DNA of 64,000 bases from Sphingobium sp. AP50 (GCF_900109095.1 NZ_FNYZ01000001.1:372001-436000), one strand, 5' to 3'. Positions 25,606-34,437 are shown, counted from the first letter of the stretch. The notes: generated by a model from the sequence alone, not told the origin. A program made the numbers and translations.

Positions 25606-26541
25606 ATGGCCGATACCCCGAAGACCCCAAGGAGCAAGCCGCGCAATGCTACTGGCGCGGCGACCTTGTCGGCGAGTGAAGCGCTCAAGGCTGCCGAGGC
25701 AGCGATCGGGACCGCGCCAGCGAAGCCCAAGCCCGCGACGAAGAGCGTGAAGCCGATCGATACGAATCCTCAAGCCAAGAGCGTGAAGCCGATCGATACG
25801 AATCCTCAGGCCAAGAGCGTGAAACCGATCGATACGAACCCTCAGGCCAAGAGGGTGAAGCCGATCGACACGAACCCGCAAGCCGCGAGCGTGAAACCGA
25901 TCGACACCAATCCGCAGTCCGCGCCCGAACCGGAACCGCCCGTCGTTGAGCCGCCCGTAGCCGAGCCGATCGAGGAACCCGCTGCGCCCGAACCGGATAC
26001 TGAAATCACAGAGAGCCTGTCGCAAGAGGCCGAAACCATTGCAACACCGCCGCTGCCCGCCACAGAAGGAAAGAAAATCATGACCGACGTCATCGAAACC
26101 GGAAAGAAGTTTGCCGAAGAAACCAAGGCCAAGTTCGAAACCGCCTACACCGACTTCAACGCGAAGGCGAAGGCCGGCGTTGAAAAGTCGACCAAGGCGA
26201 TCGAGGAACTGAGCGACCTGGCCAAGGGCAATGTCGAAGCGCTGGTCGAATCCGGCAAGATCGCTGCCAAGGGCATGGAAACGATGGGTCAGGAAGCCGT
26301 CGACTACAGCAAGAAGAATTTCGAAAAGGCGACTGCTTCGTTCAAGAGCCTCTCGACCGTCAAGACGCCGACCGAATTCTTCCAGTTGCAGAGCCAGCTG
26401 CTGTCGAGCAGCTTCGACGAATTCACGAAGGAAGCCGCCAAGAGCAGCGAAGCCTTCATGAAGCTGGCCGGCGATGTCGCCCAGCCGCTGACCGCGCGCG
26501 TGACCCTGGTCACCGACAAGGTGAAGTCGCTGGCCGCCTGA
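25606..26541 (+). CDS. phaP: Phasin with N-terminal 12-residue tandem repeats
   Basis: A PHA granule-coating protein of 311 residues, about twice the usual phasin length. Residues 1-45 are basic and Ala/Pro-rich. Residues 46-105 are five copies of a 12-mer KSVKPIDTNPQA. Residues 106-155 are a Pro/Glu-rich acidic linker. Residues 159-311 form a normal amphipathic helical phasin domain (MTDVIETGKKFAEETKAKFETAYTDF onward). GGAGG lies 6-7 bases before the ATG at 25606. A second ribosome-like AGGA stands 9 bases before the internal ATG at 26080, which would give a standard 153-residue phasin. Confidence 0.9.
   Translation: MADTPKTPRSKPRNATGAATLSASEALKAAEAAIGTAPAKPKPATKSVKPIDTNPQAKSVKPIDTNPQAKSVKPIDTNPQAKRVKPIDTNPQAASVKPIDTNPQSAPEPEPPVVEPPVAEPIEEPAAPEPDTEITESLSQEAETIATPPLPATEGKKIMTDVIETGKKFAEETKAKFETAYTDFNAKAKAGVEKSTKAIEELSDLAKGNVEALVESGKIAAKGMETMGQEAVDYSKKNFEKATASFKSLSTVKTPTEFFQLQSQLLSSSFDEFTKEAAKSSEAFMKLAGDVAQPLTARVTLVTDKVKSLAA
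25741..25920 (+). repeat. Five in-frame 36-bp tandem repeats
   Basis: Units at 25741, 25777, 25813, 25849 and 25885, each 36 bases. The first three differ by one or two bases per step, while the last two are more diverged (RVKP, and NPQS at the end). All encode the 12-residue phasin repeat. The near-identity of the early copies points to recent duplication; copy number may vary between strains. Confidence 0.95.
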
Positions 26542-26571
26542 GGCGCCTGCGAAATCGCCACGTCATAGCCT

Positions 26572-26612
26572 GAAGGGCGTCTCTTCCAAGGGGAAGGGGC
26601 GCCCTTCGCTTT
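26572..26612 (+). terminator. Strong terminator after the phasin gene
   Basis: Left arm 26572-26587 and right arm 26592-26607 form a 16-bp stem with two G-U pairs and a 4-base AAGG loop, followed by GCTTT. It lies 30 bases after the phasin stop and separates it from clpS. Confidence 0.75.
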
Positions 26613-26695
26613 GATGATAAAGGCAAAGGGCAAGCGATCAGTAACCACGTCGCCCCCTTGCCATGGCCGGACGAATCGCCATATTCCTGTCCATC

Positions 26696-27073
26696 ATGAA
26701 TAATCGCACCACCGCATCGGCGTGGTCCGTCCAGATGGCGGGCCGGGATCAGGACGACCAGGGCGAAGGCCCGGGCGGGCCGAACGTCGGCATCGCTACG
26801 CGCACCCGTACGCGCACCAAGAAGCCGTCGCTGTACAAGGTGCTGATGCTGAATGACGATTACACGCCGATGGAATTCGTCGTGCATGTCCTCCAGAATT
26901 TCTTCCGCATGGATATGGAAGAAGCGACGCGCGTGATGCTGCATGTGCACCAGCGCGGCGTGGGCGTCTGCGGCATCTTCAGCTATGAAGTTGCGGAGAC
27001 GAAGGTGAACCAGGTCATGGATTTCGCCCGTCAGAATCAGCATCCGCTGCAATGCACGCTGGAAAAGGCCTGA
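26696..27073 (+). CDS. clpS: ClpS adaptor protein
   Basis: Delivers N-degron substrates to the ClpAP protease and modulates ClpA. The conserved ClpS core is intact: [28 protein letters not shown], with the [12 protein letters not shown] substrate pocket, [30 protein letters not shown] (ClpA-binding), and [12 protein letters not shown] at the end. The start is uncertain: ATGs at 26663, 26696 and 26735 all lack a good ribosome site. 26696 gives 125 residues, and 26735 ([12 protein letters not shown]) would also resemble homologues. Confidence 0.88.
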   Translation: MNNRTTASAWSVQMAGRDQDDQGEGPGGPNVGIATRTRTRTKKPSLYKVLMLNDDYTPMEFVVHVLQNFFRMDMEEATRVMLHVHQRGVGVCGIFSYEVAETKVNQVMDFARQNQHPLQCTLEKA

Positions 27074-27098
27074 TCGGGTAGGCGCATTAACTCTGCCT

Positions 27099-27165
27099 TG
27101 ACCATTGTAGCGTCAATATTTCAATAAATTACGTCATTGAAATACAAGGTTTTTTTAGACCTTGT
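27099..27165 (+). promoter_or_regulatory. AT-rich control region before the Ser/Asp-rich gene
   Basis: Contains TTGACC (27099), an inverted repeat TATTTCAAT (27117-27125) / ATTGAAATA (27136-27144), and a hairpin ACAAGGT-ttttttag-ACCTTGT (27144-27165) that may terminate clpS. Its base composition is clearly more AT-rich than the neighbours. The inverted repeat lies where a -10 region would fall, suggesting an operator. Confidence 0.45.
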
Positions 27166-27206
27166 TGGCATGATGTCCCCTCCTGAACGAAGTGGGGACT
27201 TCAATC

Positions 27207-27812
27207 ATGACGACTATCACCAACTATAATATGGCAATGCCGCCCTCGCCGCGGGCGTCCATGGATCGCAAGATCGATGCCGCCGTGGAGGCCGGTTCGC
27301 TGTCGGAAGTCGATAGCGCTGCGCTCGAATCCGCACTGGATTCGATCGATACCGCGCTTTCCTCGTCCGCGAGCGATGCTACGTCGCGGCTCGATCCGTC
27401 GGAGATGAAGGATCGGATCGATTCGCTCATCGACGAACAGGTGTCGGCCGGCACGCTGACGGAAGAACAGGCGAGCGAACTCCAAAGCTTCTTCGCCCAG
27501 GGACCGGGCGGATCGGTGCAGAGCGCTGACGCCAGCAGCGATGACAGCATGAGCATTGAGGGGATGGGCGGCATTGGCGGCCCCGGTCCCATGGGTGGCC
27601 CGCCGCCCGGCCCGCCGCCATCGGCATCGACGGATGAGGATAGCGATAGCAGCACCGTCAGCGCCACCGACAGCAGCGTCACGGACCAACTCGATTCGAT
27701 GATCGCCTTCCTCGAAAATCTGCGCGCCAGCATGTCGCAATCGCTCTACGGCAGCGCCGCGAGCAGTGCCGACAGCAGCAATAGCGGTCTGCTGGTCGAC
27801 AGCCTCGCCTGA
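27207..27812 (+). CDS. Ser/Asp-rich protein with two helical repeats, unknown
   Basis: A 201-residue acidic protein with no recognised family. Residues about 19-45 (MDRKIDAAVEAGSLSEVDSAALESAL) and 67-93 (MKDRIDSLIDEQVSAGTLTEEQASEL) are two copies of a helix-turn pattern (R-I-D-x-x-V-x-x-G-x-L-[ST]-x-x-x-A-x-x-L). A Gly/Pro segment (GGIGGPGPMGGPPPGPPP) and a Ser/Asp-rich tail with a helix QLDSMIAFLENLRASMSQSL follow. There is no cleavable signal peptide. An alternative GTG start lies at 27192; GGGGA stands 10 bases before the ATG used. The pattern recalls small exported or calcium-associated proteins, but this is a guess. Confidence 0.72.
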   Translation: MTTITNYNMAMPPSPRASMDRKIDAAVEAGSLSEVDSAALESALDSIDTALSSSASDATSRLDPSEMKDRIDSLIDEQVSAGTLTEEQASELQSFFAQGPGGSVQSADASSDDSMSIEGMGGIGGPGPMGGPPPGPPPSASTDEDSDSSTVSATDSSVTDQLDSMIAFLENLRASMSQSLYGSAASSADSSNSGLLVDSLA

Positions 27813-27817
27813 TCCCT

Positions 27818-27843
27818 CCGGGGCGAGCGGGGGCTCGCTCCGG
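27818..27843 (+). terminator. GC-rich hairpin after the Ser/Asp-rich gene
   Basis: CCGGGGCGAGC / GCTCGCTCCGG, 11-bp stem with one G-U and a GGGG loop, 5 bases after the stop codon, no T-run. A second hairpin, CCCGGCGG / CCGCCGGG, lies at 27886-27915 before glpD. Confidence 0.5.
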
Positions 27844-27966
27844 ATGGCCTCAGGCCAGCTTCCTTCGTCCGGGGACTGACGAAGGCCCGGCGGTGGTCGT
27901 AAGGCTGCCGCCGGGTTATGGCTTTCCCGGTTCCCTCATCCGCCCGGCCGTCCTACAGCATGGGGC

Positions 27967-29472
27967 GTGACCGAGGCGCGCACCGATATCCACGATCTGG
28001 CTGTCATTGGCGGCGGCGTGAACGGGTGTGGCATCGCCCGCGACGCAGCGGGCCGCGGCGCTCGCGTGCTGCTGCTGGAGCGGGGCGATCTGGCGCAGGG
28101 CACATCGTCCGCCTCGACCAAGCTGATCCATGGCGGGCTGCGCTATCTGGAGCATCGCGAATTCGGTCTTGTGCGCGAATCGCTGGTCGAGCGGGAACGC
28201 CTCTGGGCGATCGCGCCGCACATCATCCACCCGATGCGTTTTGTCCTGCCATGGACCCCCGGATTGCGGCCGCGCTGGATGCTGCGCCTCGGCCTGTTTC
28301 TCTACGACCATATCGGTGGTCGCCGCGCCTTGCCGGCGACGGAGGCGATCGACCTGCGGCGCCACCCGGCCGGCGCGCCGCTCCAACCGATATTCGGCCC
28401 GGCCTATTGCTATTCGGACGGATGGGTGGACGACGCGCGACTGGTCCTGCTCAACGCCCGCGACGCCGCCGACCGGGGCGCAAACGTGCGCACCCGCACC
28501 GAAGTCCTGCAACTGGATAGCCGGCCGGATCATTGGCGCATCCTTGCGCGCAGAACGGACGGCGAAACGGACCATTTCCATGCCCGCGCCGTCGTGAATG
28601 CGGCGGGGCCATCGGTGCTCGATCTGCTCGACCGCGCGCACCGCCCTGCCGCACTCTCGATGCGGCTGGTGCGCGGATCGCACATCGTCGTGCCGCGCCT
28701 GTTCGATCATGGCTTCGCTTACTTCTTTCAACTGCCCGATGGCCGCATCTTCTTCGCCATTCCCTATGAGCGGGACTTCACCCTGATCGGCACCACCGAT
28801 CGCGATCATCATGATGGCCTCGACCATGTCGTCGCCAGTCAGGAGGAGGTCGCCTATCTGTGCGCGGCGGCCAACCGCTATTTCGCGCAGCAGATCAGCT
28901 CCGCCGATGTCGTCTGGTCCTATGCCGGCGTGCGCCCTCTGATCGACGACGGATCGAACAAGCCGGAAGCCGCCACGCGCGGCTATCGGCTGGAACTGGA
29001 TGGCGGAGACGGCCAGCCGCCCTTGCTCAGCATCTTCGGTGGCAAGATCACCACCTATCGCCATCTCGCCGCCGAAGCGGTGGAGCGGCTCAAACCCTAT
29101 CTTCCGACGCTGAAGGGCGATGACTGGACGGCCGATGCGCCGCTGCCCGGCGGCGATTTCGCCATGACCGGCCTGGCCGACCTGACCGCCCGGCTTGCGT
29201 CGGATTACCCCTTTCTGGACGCACAGACGATCGACCGGATCGCCCGCGCCTATGGCACGACATGCTGGTCCTGGCTTGGCGCCGCGCGGGACAGGGCGGC
29301 GCTGGGCGAGGATTTCGGCCATGGCCTGACCGAAGCGGAAGTGCGGCACATGATGACCCGCGAATGGGCACGGACCAGTGAGGATATTCTCTGGCGGCGC
29401 AGCAAGCTGGGGCTGCGCCTGGACGGGCGCCAAGTGGAAAGACTGGATCGATGGTTGAAGGAGAGGCCGTGA
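27967..29472 (+). CDS. glpD: Aerobic glycerol-3-phosphate dehydrogenase
   Basis: An FAD enzyme of the inner membrane face that oxidises glycerol-3-phosphate to dihydroxyacetone phosphate and feeds electrons to quinone. 501 residues, full length. The FAD motif is VIGGGVNGCGIARDAAGRG (about 13-31), then TSSASTKLIHGGLRYLE. Later blocks are LPDGRIFFAIPYERDFTLIGTTD and YAGVRPLIDDGSNKPEAATRGY. The start is GTG at 27967. Its stop overlaps the glpK GTG, so GlpK and GlpD are made together. No glpF or glpR is adjacent. Confidence 0.95.
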   Translation: MTEARTDIHDLAVIGGGVNGCGIARDAAGRGARVLLLERGDLAQGTSSASTKLIHGGLRYLEHREFGLVRESLVERERLWAIAPHIIHPMRFVLPWTPGLRPRWMLRLGLFLYDHIGGRRALPATEAIDLRRHPAGAPLQPIFGPAYCYSDGWVDDARLVLLNARDAADRGANVRTRTEVLQLDSRPDHWRILARRTDGETDHFHARAVVNAAGPSVLDLLDRAHRPAALSMRLVRGSHIVVPRLFDHGFAYFFQLPDGRIFFAIPYERDFTLIGTTDRDHHDGLDHVVASQEEVAYLCAAANRYFAQQISSADVVWSYAGVRPLIDDGSNKPEAATRGYRLELDGGDGQPPLLSIFGGKITTYRHLAAEAVERLKPYLPTLKGDDWTADAPLPGGDFAMTGLADLTARLASDYPFLDAQTIDRIARAYGTTCWSWLGAARDRAALGEDFGHGLTEAEVRHMMTREWARTSEDILWRRSKLGLRLDGRQVERLDRWLKERP

Positions 29473-30935
29473 ACGAGCGCCTGATTCTGGTGCTGGATGC
29501 GGGGACGACATCGACCCGCGCGATGCTCTATGCGCCCGACGGTGCGCGCGTCGCGACGGCGCAGGCGGATCTGACCCAATATTATCCCCGCCCCGGCTGG
29601 GTGGAGCATGACGCCGCCGAAATCTGGGACAGGACGCTCGATTGCGCGCGCCGGATGGTGACGCAGGCGGGCGGGGCGGACCGGATCGCGGCGATCGGCA
29701 TCACCAATCAGCGCGAGACGGTGGTGGCGTGGAGCCGCCGGACCGGCGCGCCGCTCAGCCGGGCGATCGTCTGGCAGGATCGCCGCACCGCGGACCATTG
29801 TGAGCAATTGCGCGAACAGGGGCATGAAGCACTGATCCAGCAGCGCACCGGGCTCATCATCGATCCCTATTTCTCCGCGACCAAGATGCGCTGGCTGATC
29901 GATCATCAGCCGCAAGTCGCGGCGGCCGGACCCGATCTGGCGCTCGGCACGGTGGAAAGCTGGTTGATGTGGAAACTCACCGGCGGCCTGCATGTCAGCG
30001 ACGCCAGCAATGCCAGCCGCACCCAGTTGCTGGCGCTGGACGGCGCGGGATGGGATGCCGACCTGTGCGCCCTGTTCGGCGTGCCCGCATCGGCGCTGCC
30101 GGAGATTGTCGACAATGCCGGAGCCTTCGGTGCGACGCTGCCGACATTGCTGGGCGGGGCCATCCCGCTCTGCGGCCTGGCCGGCGATCAGCAGGCGGCG
30201 ACCATCGGTCAGGCCTGTCTGGCGCCCGGTGCGGTCAAGGCGACGCTGGGCACCGGCGCCTTCATCCTGGCGTCGACTGGCGACATGCTCCCTTCCTCGA
30301 CCCACAGGCTGCTCGGCACCGTGCTGTGCCAGCTCGGTGGTCGCCGTCTCTATGCGATGGAAGGATCGATCTTCGTCGCGGGCAGCCTGATCCAGTGGCT
30401 GCGGGACCGGCTGGGCCTGATCGCCGCCGCTGCCGATAGTGATGCGATAGCGCGATCGGTGCCGGACAATGGCGGCGTCTATCTCTTGCCGGCTTTGTCC
30501 GGGTTGGGCGCGCCCTATTGGCGCCCGGAGGCGACCGGCAGCATCAGCGGCCTGACCCATGGATCGACACGGGCGCATATCGTGCGCGCCGCGCTCGAAT
30601 CCATGGCGCATCAGGTTCATGATCTGGCTGCCGCCTTCGCCGCCGATGGCGCGCCGTGGCAGGCGTTGCGGATCGATGGCGGCATGAGCGCGAATGACTG
30701 GGTTGCGCAGGACATGGCCGATATGCTGGCCCTGCCGGTGGAACGCCCCGCTGATGTCGAAACGACGGCGCGGGGCGCGGCCATGCTGGCCAGTGTGGGG
30801 GCAGGCCTCTACCCGACGCTGGAGGCCGCGACGGCAATGGTGCCAGCCCGCACCCGCTTCACGCCGGCGATGACGGACGAAGACCGCTCGCGACGGCTGG
30901 CAGGGTGGCGATCGCTCGTCGCAGCCAGCCTCTAA
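29469..30935 (+). CDS. glpK: Glycerol kinase
   Basis: Phosphorylates glycerol to glycerol-3-phosphate with ATP in the cytoplasm. FGGY-family enzyme with LILVLDAGTTSTRAMLY (phosphate-1 motif), AIGITNQRETVVAWSRRTG, IVWQDRRTADHC and GVYLLPALSGLGAPYWRPEA. AAGGAG lies 6 bases before the GTG at 29469, which overlaps the glpD stop by 4 bases (GTGA). An in-frame ATG at 29451 would add 6 residues inside glpD and is less likely. The product is 488 residues. Confidence 0.95.
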   Translation: MNERLILVLDAGTTSTRAMLYAPDGARVATAQADLTQYYPRPGWVEHDAAEIWDRTLDCARRMVTQAGGADRIAAIGITNQRETVVAWSRRTGAPLSRAIVWQDRRTADHCEQLREQGHEALIQQRTGLIIDPYFSATKMRWLIDHQPQVAAAGPDLALGTVESWLMWKLTGGLHVSDASNASRTQLLALDGAGWDADLCALFGVPASALPEIVDNAGAFGATLPTLLGGAIPLCGLAGDQQAATIGQACLAPGAVKATLGTGAFILASTGDMLPSSTHRLLGTVLCQLGGRRLYAMEGSIFVAGSLIQWLRDRLGLIAAAADSDAIARSVPDNGGVYLLPALSGLGAPYWRPEATGSISGLTHGSTRAHIVRAALESMAHQVHDLAAAFAADGAPWQALRIDGGMSANDWVAQDMADMLALPVERPADVETTARGAAMLASVGAGLYPTLEAATAMVPARTRFTPAMTDEDRSRRLAGWRSLVAASL

Positions 30936-31031
30936 GTTACTCGCACACGAATGAAAATTCGTTCCGCGGTCGTATCATCGTCACTCACTGGCAATAAATA
31001 TTAAGATTGAGGCTCTAGCCACGTCCGCAAC

Positions 31032-32807
31032 ATGCTACGGGCCGCCCTCAGACAACCTTCCTCCATGTGGGGACCGCTGGTAACTGGCGGCGTCTATTTC
31101 GTGGCAGCGACCATCGCCCTCATGATTTCGCGGTTCGAAGGCGGCCTCGCCTTCCTGTGGGGCGCGAATGCCTTCCTGATGGCGGAATTGCTGACGTCCC
31201 GCACCGCGCACTGGCCCCGCGCCATCCTCGCCTGCGCTGTCGCCAGCGCGGCCGCCACCGCCCTGTTCGGCATGGGGCCAATGGCTGCGATCCCGATGGC
31301 TGCGATCAACATGCTTGAATCGCTGATCGTCGCGATTCTCTGCCGCCGGTTCGTGCCCGATCATCGCGTGACCGAATCGATTCGTCCGCTCATCGTCTTC
31401 ATTCTGGCATTGAGCGGCGTGGCGGACATCGTCACCGGTCTGATGGCGGCGGCCGTGGCATCGCAATTGACGCCGGTGTCCTTCGGTGCGTCCTGGCTGC
31501 AATGGTATACCGGCCATGTTCTGGGCGGGCTGACCTGCACGCCGATCCTGATCATGCTGTTTCAGGGCGAGTTCGATCGCTGGCGCCGTGAAACATCGCG
31601 GCATGAGAAGGTGGAGGCCGCGCTGCTGCTGACGCTGTTTGCGATCAGCACATTCCATATCTTCTACTGGGCGCGCTATCCCATGCTGTTCGCGCCGTTG
31701 CTGCCGCTGGTGCTGATCGCCTTTCGCGTGGGACAGATTGGCGCGGCCGCATCGATCATCATTCTCGCCCTGATCGGCGGGGTGGCGACCATGTCGGGGG
31801 TCGGGCCGCTGACCATCATTCCCGGGACCGCCGGGGAACGGGTGCAGTTCTTCCAATTCTATCTGGCGCTCAGCTTCCTGCTCTGCATGCCGGTCGCCGC
31901 CGAACTCCATGCGCGCCGTCGCCTGTTCCGGATGCTGGAGCAAAGCGAAACCCGCTTCCGCACCATCGCCGAACATAGCGGCGATGTGGTGCTCAACATC
32001 AGCGTGGACGGCGTCATCGAATATGCCTCACCCTCCGCGCATGAACAGATTGGTTGCGCACCGGAATTTCTGGTGGGCCAGTCCGCCGCCAACCTCGTCG
32101 ACCCACAGGACCGCGCTGTCGTGATTGCCGCGCATCATCGCGCGCTGATGCACCCCGGCAGCATCCACAAGGTAGAGTTCCGGCCGCTGGTGACGACCGG
32201 CGATCTCGACTGGTGTGAGATCGTAACGCGGGCCGTGGTGGATGAACGTGGTCAGCCGAGCGGCATCGTCAGCATGATTCGCGACATTTCCCGGCACAAG
32301 GCGCGCCAGCGCGCGCTGCAACAGGTTGCCGCCAGCGATTCGCTGACCGGCGCCGACAGCCGTCGCGCCTTTCTGGAGAAACTGGACGACGAAATTGCAC
32401 GGGCACGCATGGGCGCGCGCTCCAGCCTGCTGCTGATCGATATTGACCATTTCAAGTCGGTGAACGACCGCTATGGCCATGGTGTCGGCGACCGCGTGCT
32501 CAGCACCTTTGTCGAGCGGATGCGCCTTGGCCTGCGCGGCATAGACAGCATTGGTCGGCTGGGCGGCGAGGAATTTGCCATCCTGCTGGTGGATAGCGAT
32601 ATCGACCGGTCCAGCATGGTTTGTGAACGGCTGCGTGCCTTGCTGGCCGATCCGACCACGATGGAATCGTCGATCCGCGTGACCTTCAGCGCGGGCCTTG
32701 TTGAATTGGATGGCCGGTCCGATCCGTCGACGATGCTGGAGGCGGCGGACAAGGCCCTTTATCGCGCGAAACATAGCGGCCGCAATTGCCTGAGACTGGC
32801 CGCCTGA
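31032..32807 (+). CDS. MASE1-PAS-GGDEF diguanylate cyclase
   Basis: A membrane-bound sensor that makes c-di-GMP from two GTP. 591 residues: a MASE1-like N-terminal integral-membrane sensor of about eight helices (residues 15-295), PAS (about 305-420, TRFRTIAEHSGDVVLNISVDGVIEYASPS), then GGDEF (about 430-590) with active site RLGGEEFAILL (GGEEF about 511-515). Inhibitory I-site RGID precedes it by 5 residues, so product inhibition is expected. It is transcribed alone; no ribosome site is obvious before the ATG. The two PilZ proteins in the window are candidate targets of the signal, by inference only. Confidence 0.9.
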   Translation: MLRAALRQPSSMWGPLVTGGVYFVAATIALMISRFEGGLAFLWGANAFLMAELLTSRTAHWPRAILACAVASAAATALFGMGPMAAIPMAAINMLESLIVAILCRRFVPDHRVTESIRPLIVFILALSGVADIVTGLMAAAVASQLTPVSFGASWLQWYTGHVLGGLTCTPILIMLFQGEFDRWRRETSRHEKVEAALLLTLFAISTFHIFYWARYPMLFAPLLPLVLIAFRVGQIGAAASIIILALIGGVATMSGVGPLTIIPGTAGERVQFFQFYLALSFLLCMPVAAELHARRRLFRMLEQSETRFRTIAEHSGDVVLNISVDGVIEYASPSAHEQIGCAPEFLVGQSAANLVDPQDRAVVIAAHHRALMHPGSIHKVEFRPLVTTGDLDWCEIVTRAVVDERGQPSGIVSMIRDISRHKARQRALQQVAASDSLTGADSRRAFLEKLDDEIARARMGARSSLLLIDIDHFKSVNDRYGHGVGDRVLSTFVERMRLGLRGIDSIGRLGGEEFAILLVDSDIDRSSMVCERLRALLADPTTMESSIRVTFSAGLVELDGRSDPSTMLEAADKALYRAKHSGRNCLRLAA

Positions 32808-32845
32808 CATCACGCAGCCAGGCGTGGCCGCCAAAAAATCGCAAT

Positions 32846-32858
32846 GTTATATTGTAAC
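32846..32858 (+). promoter_or_regulatory. Zur-like operator before the MerC gene
   Basis: GTTATATTGTAAC, an imperfect palindrome (GTTA-n5-TAAC) 31 bases before the chosen MerC start, in an AT-rich pocket. It resembles the TGTTATAATATAACA-type sites bound by alphaproteobacterial Zur. A GTG-start version of the gene (32824) would place the box inside coding sequence. Confidence 0.5.
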
Positions 32859-32889
32859 TTTCACCGGTCTGCCCTATGTAGCGGCGACC

Positions 32890-33267
32890 ATGAAGCTGAC
32901 CCTGCGCAATGCCCTGATGACTGGCCGGATCGATCGCATCGCGATTGCCCTGTCGGGTCTTTGCGTGGCGCATTGTTTCGCCACCGCCGTCATACTCGGC
33001 CTGCTGGCATCAGCCGGCGGTGTGTTCGAAAGTCCGATTTTCCACGAAGCGGGGTTGGTCCTGGCGATCCTGCTCGGCGGCGTGGCGCTGGGCCATGGCG
33101 CGATCGTCCATGGCTTCATGATGCCTGCCGCGATCGGATCGCTGGGCCTCGGCGTGATGGCCGGCGCGCTAACGATGGATCATGGCATGTCGGAAGGCGT
33201 CTATACGCTGATCGGCGTCGGCATCCTGGCGCTGGGTCACGATCTCAACCACCGCGCCAGCCACTGA
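32890..33267 (+). CDS. MerC-domain membrane protein
   Basis: A 125-residue inner-membrane protein of the MerC superfamily with about four helices. IAIALSGLCVAHCFATAVILGLLA contains the Cys pair C-x3-C in the first helix, as in the family. MerC itself carries mercuric ion, but stand-alone homologues occur widely without mer genes and may handle other metals. No merA/merT is nearby. A Zur-like box directly upstream suggests zinc regulation. The frame opens at GTG 32824, but ATG 32890 fits both the domain and the operator position. Confidence 0.8.
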   Translation: MKLTLRNALMTGRIDRIAIALSGLCVAHCFATAVILGLLASAGGVFESPIFHEAGLVLAILLGGVALGHGAIVHGFMMPAAIGSLGLGVMAGALTMDHGMSEGVYTLIGVGILALGHDLNHRASH

Positions 33268-33324
33268 CCCAACTACTGGCAGCGGCGGCGGGGCAGGGCG
33301 CCCGGCCGCGCCTGACTGCCTGCT

Positions 33325-34308
33325 TCACAATCCCTTATTATCGATCCGGTGCTCGCCTTTCACCCAGCGGACGGTGCCGGTGCTGGCGCGCATCACGACG
33401 CTCTGCGTGGTCAGCTTGCCGCCGCGCAGCCGCTTGACGCCGTCGAGCAGCGATCCGTCGGTCACGCCGGTCGCCGCGAAGATGCAGTCCCCCTTGGCCA
33501 GTTCCTTCAGGTCATAGATTTTGTCGAGATCGGCGATGCCCCATTTGCGCGCACGCGCCCGTTCATCCTCGTTGCGGAAGATCAGCTTGCCCTTGAACTG
33601 CCCGCCGACGCAGCGCAGCGCGGCACAGGCCAGCACGCCCTCCGGCGCGCCGCCTGATCCCATATAGATGTCGATCGTGGTGTCCGGATCGCTGGTCGCG
33701 ATCACCCCGGCAACATCGCCATCGGGGATCAGCATGATGCCGCAGCCTATCGCCCGCAATTCGCCGATCAGCTTTTCATGGCGCGGCCGATCCAGCACGC
33801 AGACGATGATTTCATGTGGATCGACGCCCTTGGCGCTGGCCACCGCCTCGATATTTTCGCGCACCGACCGGTTGAGGTCGATCGTCCCCTCCGGATAGCC
33901 CGGCCCGATCGCCAGCTTCTCCATATAGACGTCGGGCGCATTCAGCAGGCCGCCTTCTTCGGAAATGGCCAGCACTGCCAGTGCATTCGGGCCGGCCTTG
34001 GCGGTGATAGTGGTGCCTTCCAGCGGATCGAGCGCGATGTCGATCTTCGGCCCGGTGCCGATCGCGCTGCCTACTTTCTCGCCGATATAGAGCATCGGCG
34101 CTTCATCCCGTTCGCCTTCGCCGATGACGACGGTTCCGTCCATGTAGAGGTCGTTAAAGGCGAGGCGCATGGCTTCCACGGCGGCGGCATCGGCGGCCTT
34201 TTCATCGCCGCGACCGATCAGCTTCGACGCGGCGATCGCTGCCGCTTCGGTAACGCGGACCATTTCGAGCACCAGCACGCGATCAAGAATCGAGCTTGCC
34301 TGAACCAT
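33325..34308 (-). CDS. glpX: Fructose-1,6-bisphosphatase, class II
   Basis: Gluconeogenic enzyme hydrolysing fructose-1,6-bisphosphate; in sphingomonads without other FBPases it should be essential on glycerol. 327 residues of the GlpX type. Metal-binding motifs: VVIGEGERDEAP (63-71) and the Li-sensitive-phosphatase motif DPLEGTT (94-100), then MGSGGAPEGVLACAALRCVGG and EDERARARKWG. It is transcribed in the same direction as hom, which lies about 600 bases away with an opposite-strand gene between. Confidence 0.94.
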   Translation of the reverse strand: MVQASSILDRVLVLEMVRVTEAAAIAASKLIGRGDEKAADAAAVEAMRLAFNDLYMDGTVVIGEGERDEAPMLYIGEKVGSAIGTGPKIDIALDPLEGTTITAKAGPNALAVLAISEEGGLLNAPDVYMEKLAIGPGYPEGTIDLNRSVRENIEAVASAKGVDPHEIIVCVLDRPRHEKLIGELRAIGCGIMLIPDGDVAGVIATSDPDTTIDIYMGSGGAPEGVLACAALRCVGGQFKGKLIFRNEDERARARKWGIADLDKIYDLKELAKGDCIFAATGVTDGSLLDGVKRLRGGKLTTQSVVMRASTGTVRWVKGEHRIDNKGL

Positions 34309-34437
34309 GATTTCCTCTGCCTTTTCTTATGGGCATGGCGATAGGAGGTCGCCCGCTTCTTGTCGAGCGAGGAAGGCGCTGTTCGGCGACTTTGCGCCGG
34401 TCATGATGTGGCCATGATTGCTTGCTTTTCTCCTGAC

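Noticed and set aside
25741-25920. Possible CRISPR-like array (36-bp repeats)
   Set aside because: Repeats are contiguous with no spacers and all lie in one reading frame of the phasin.
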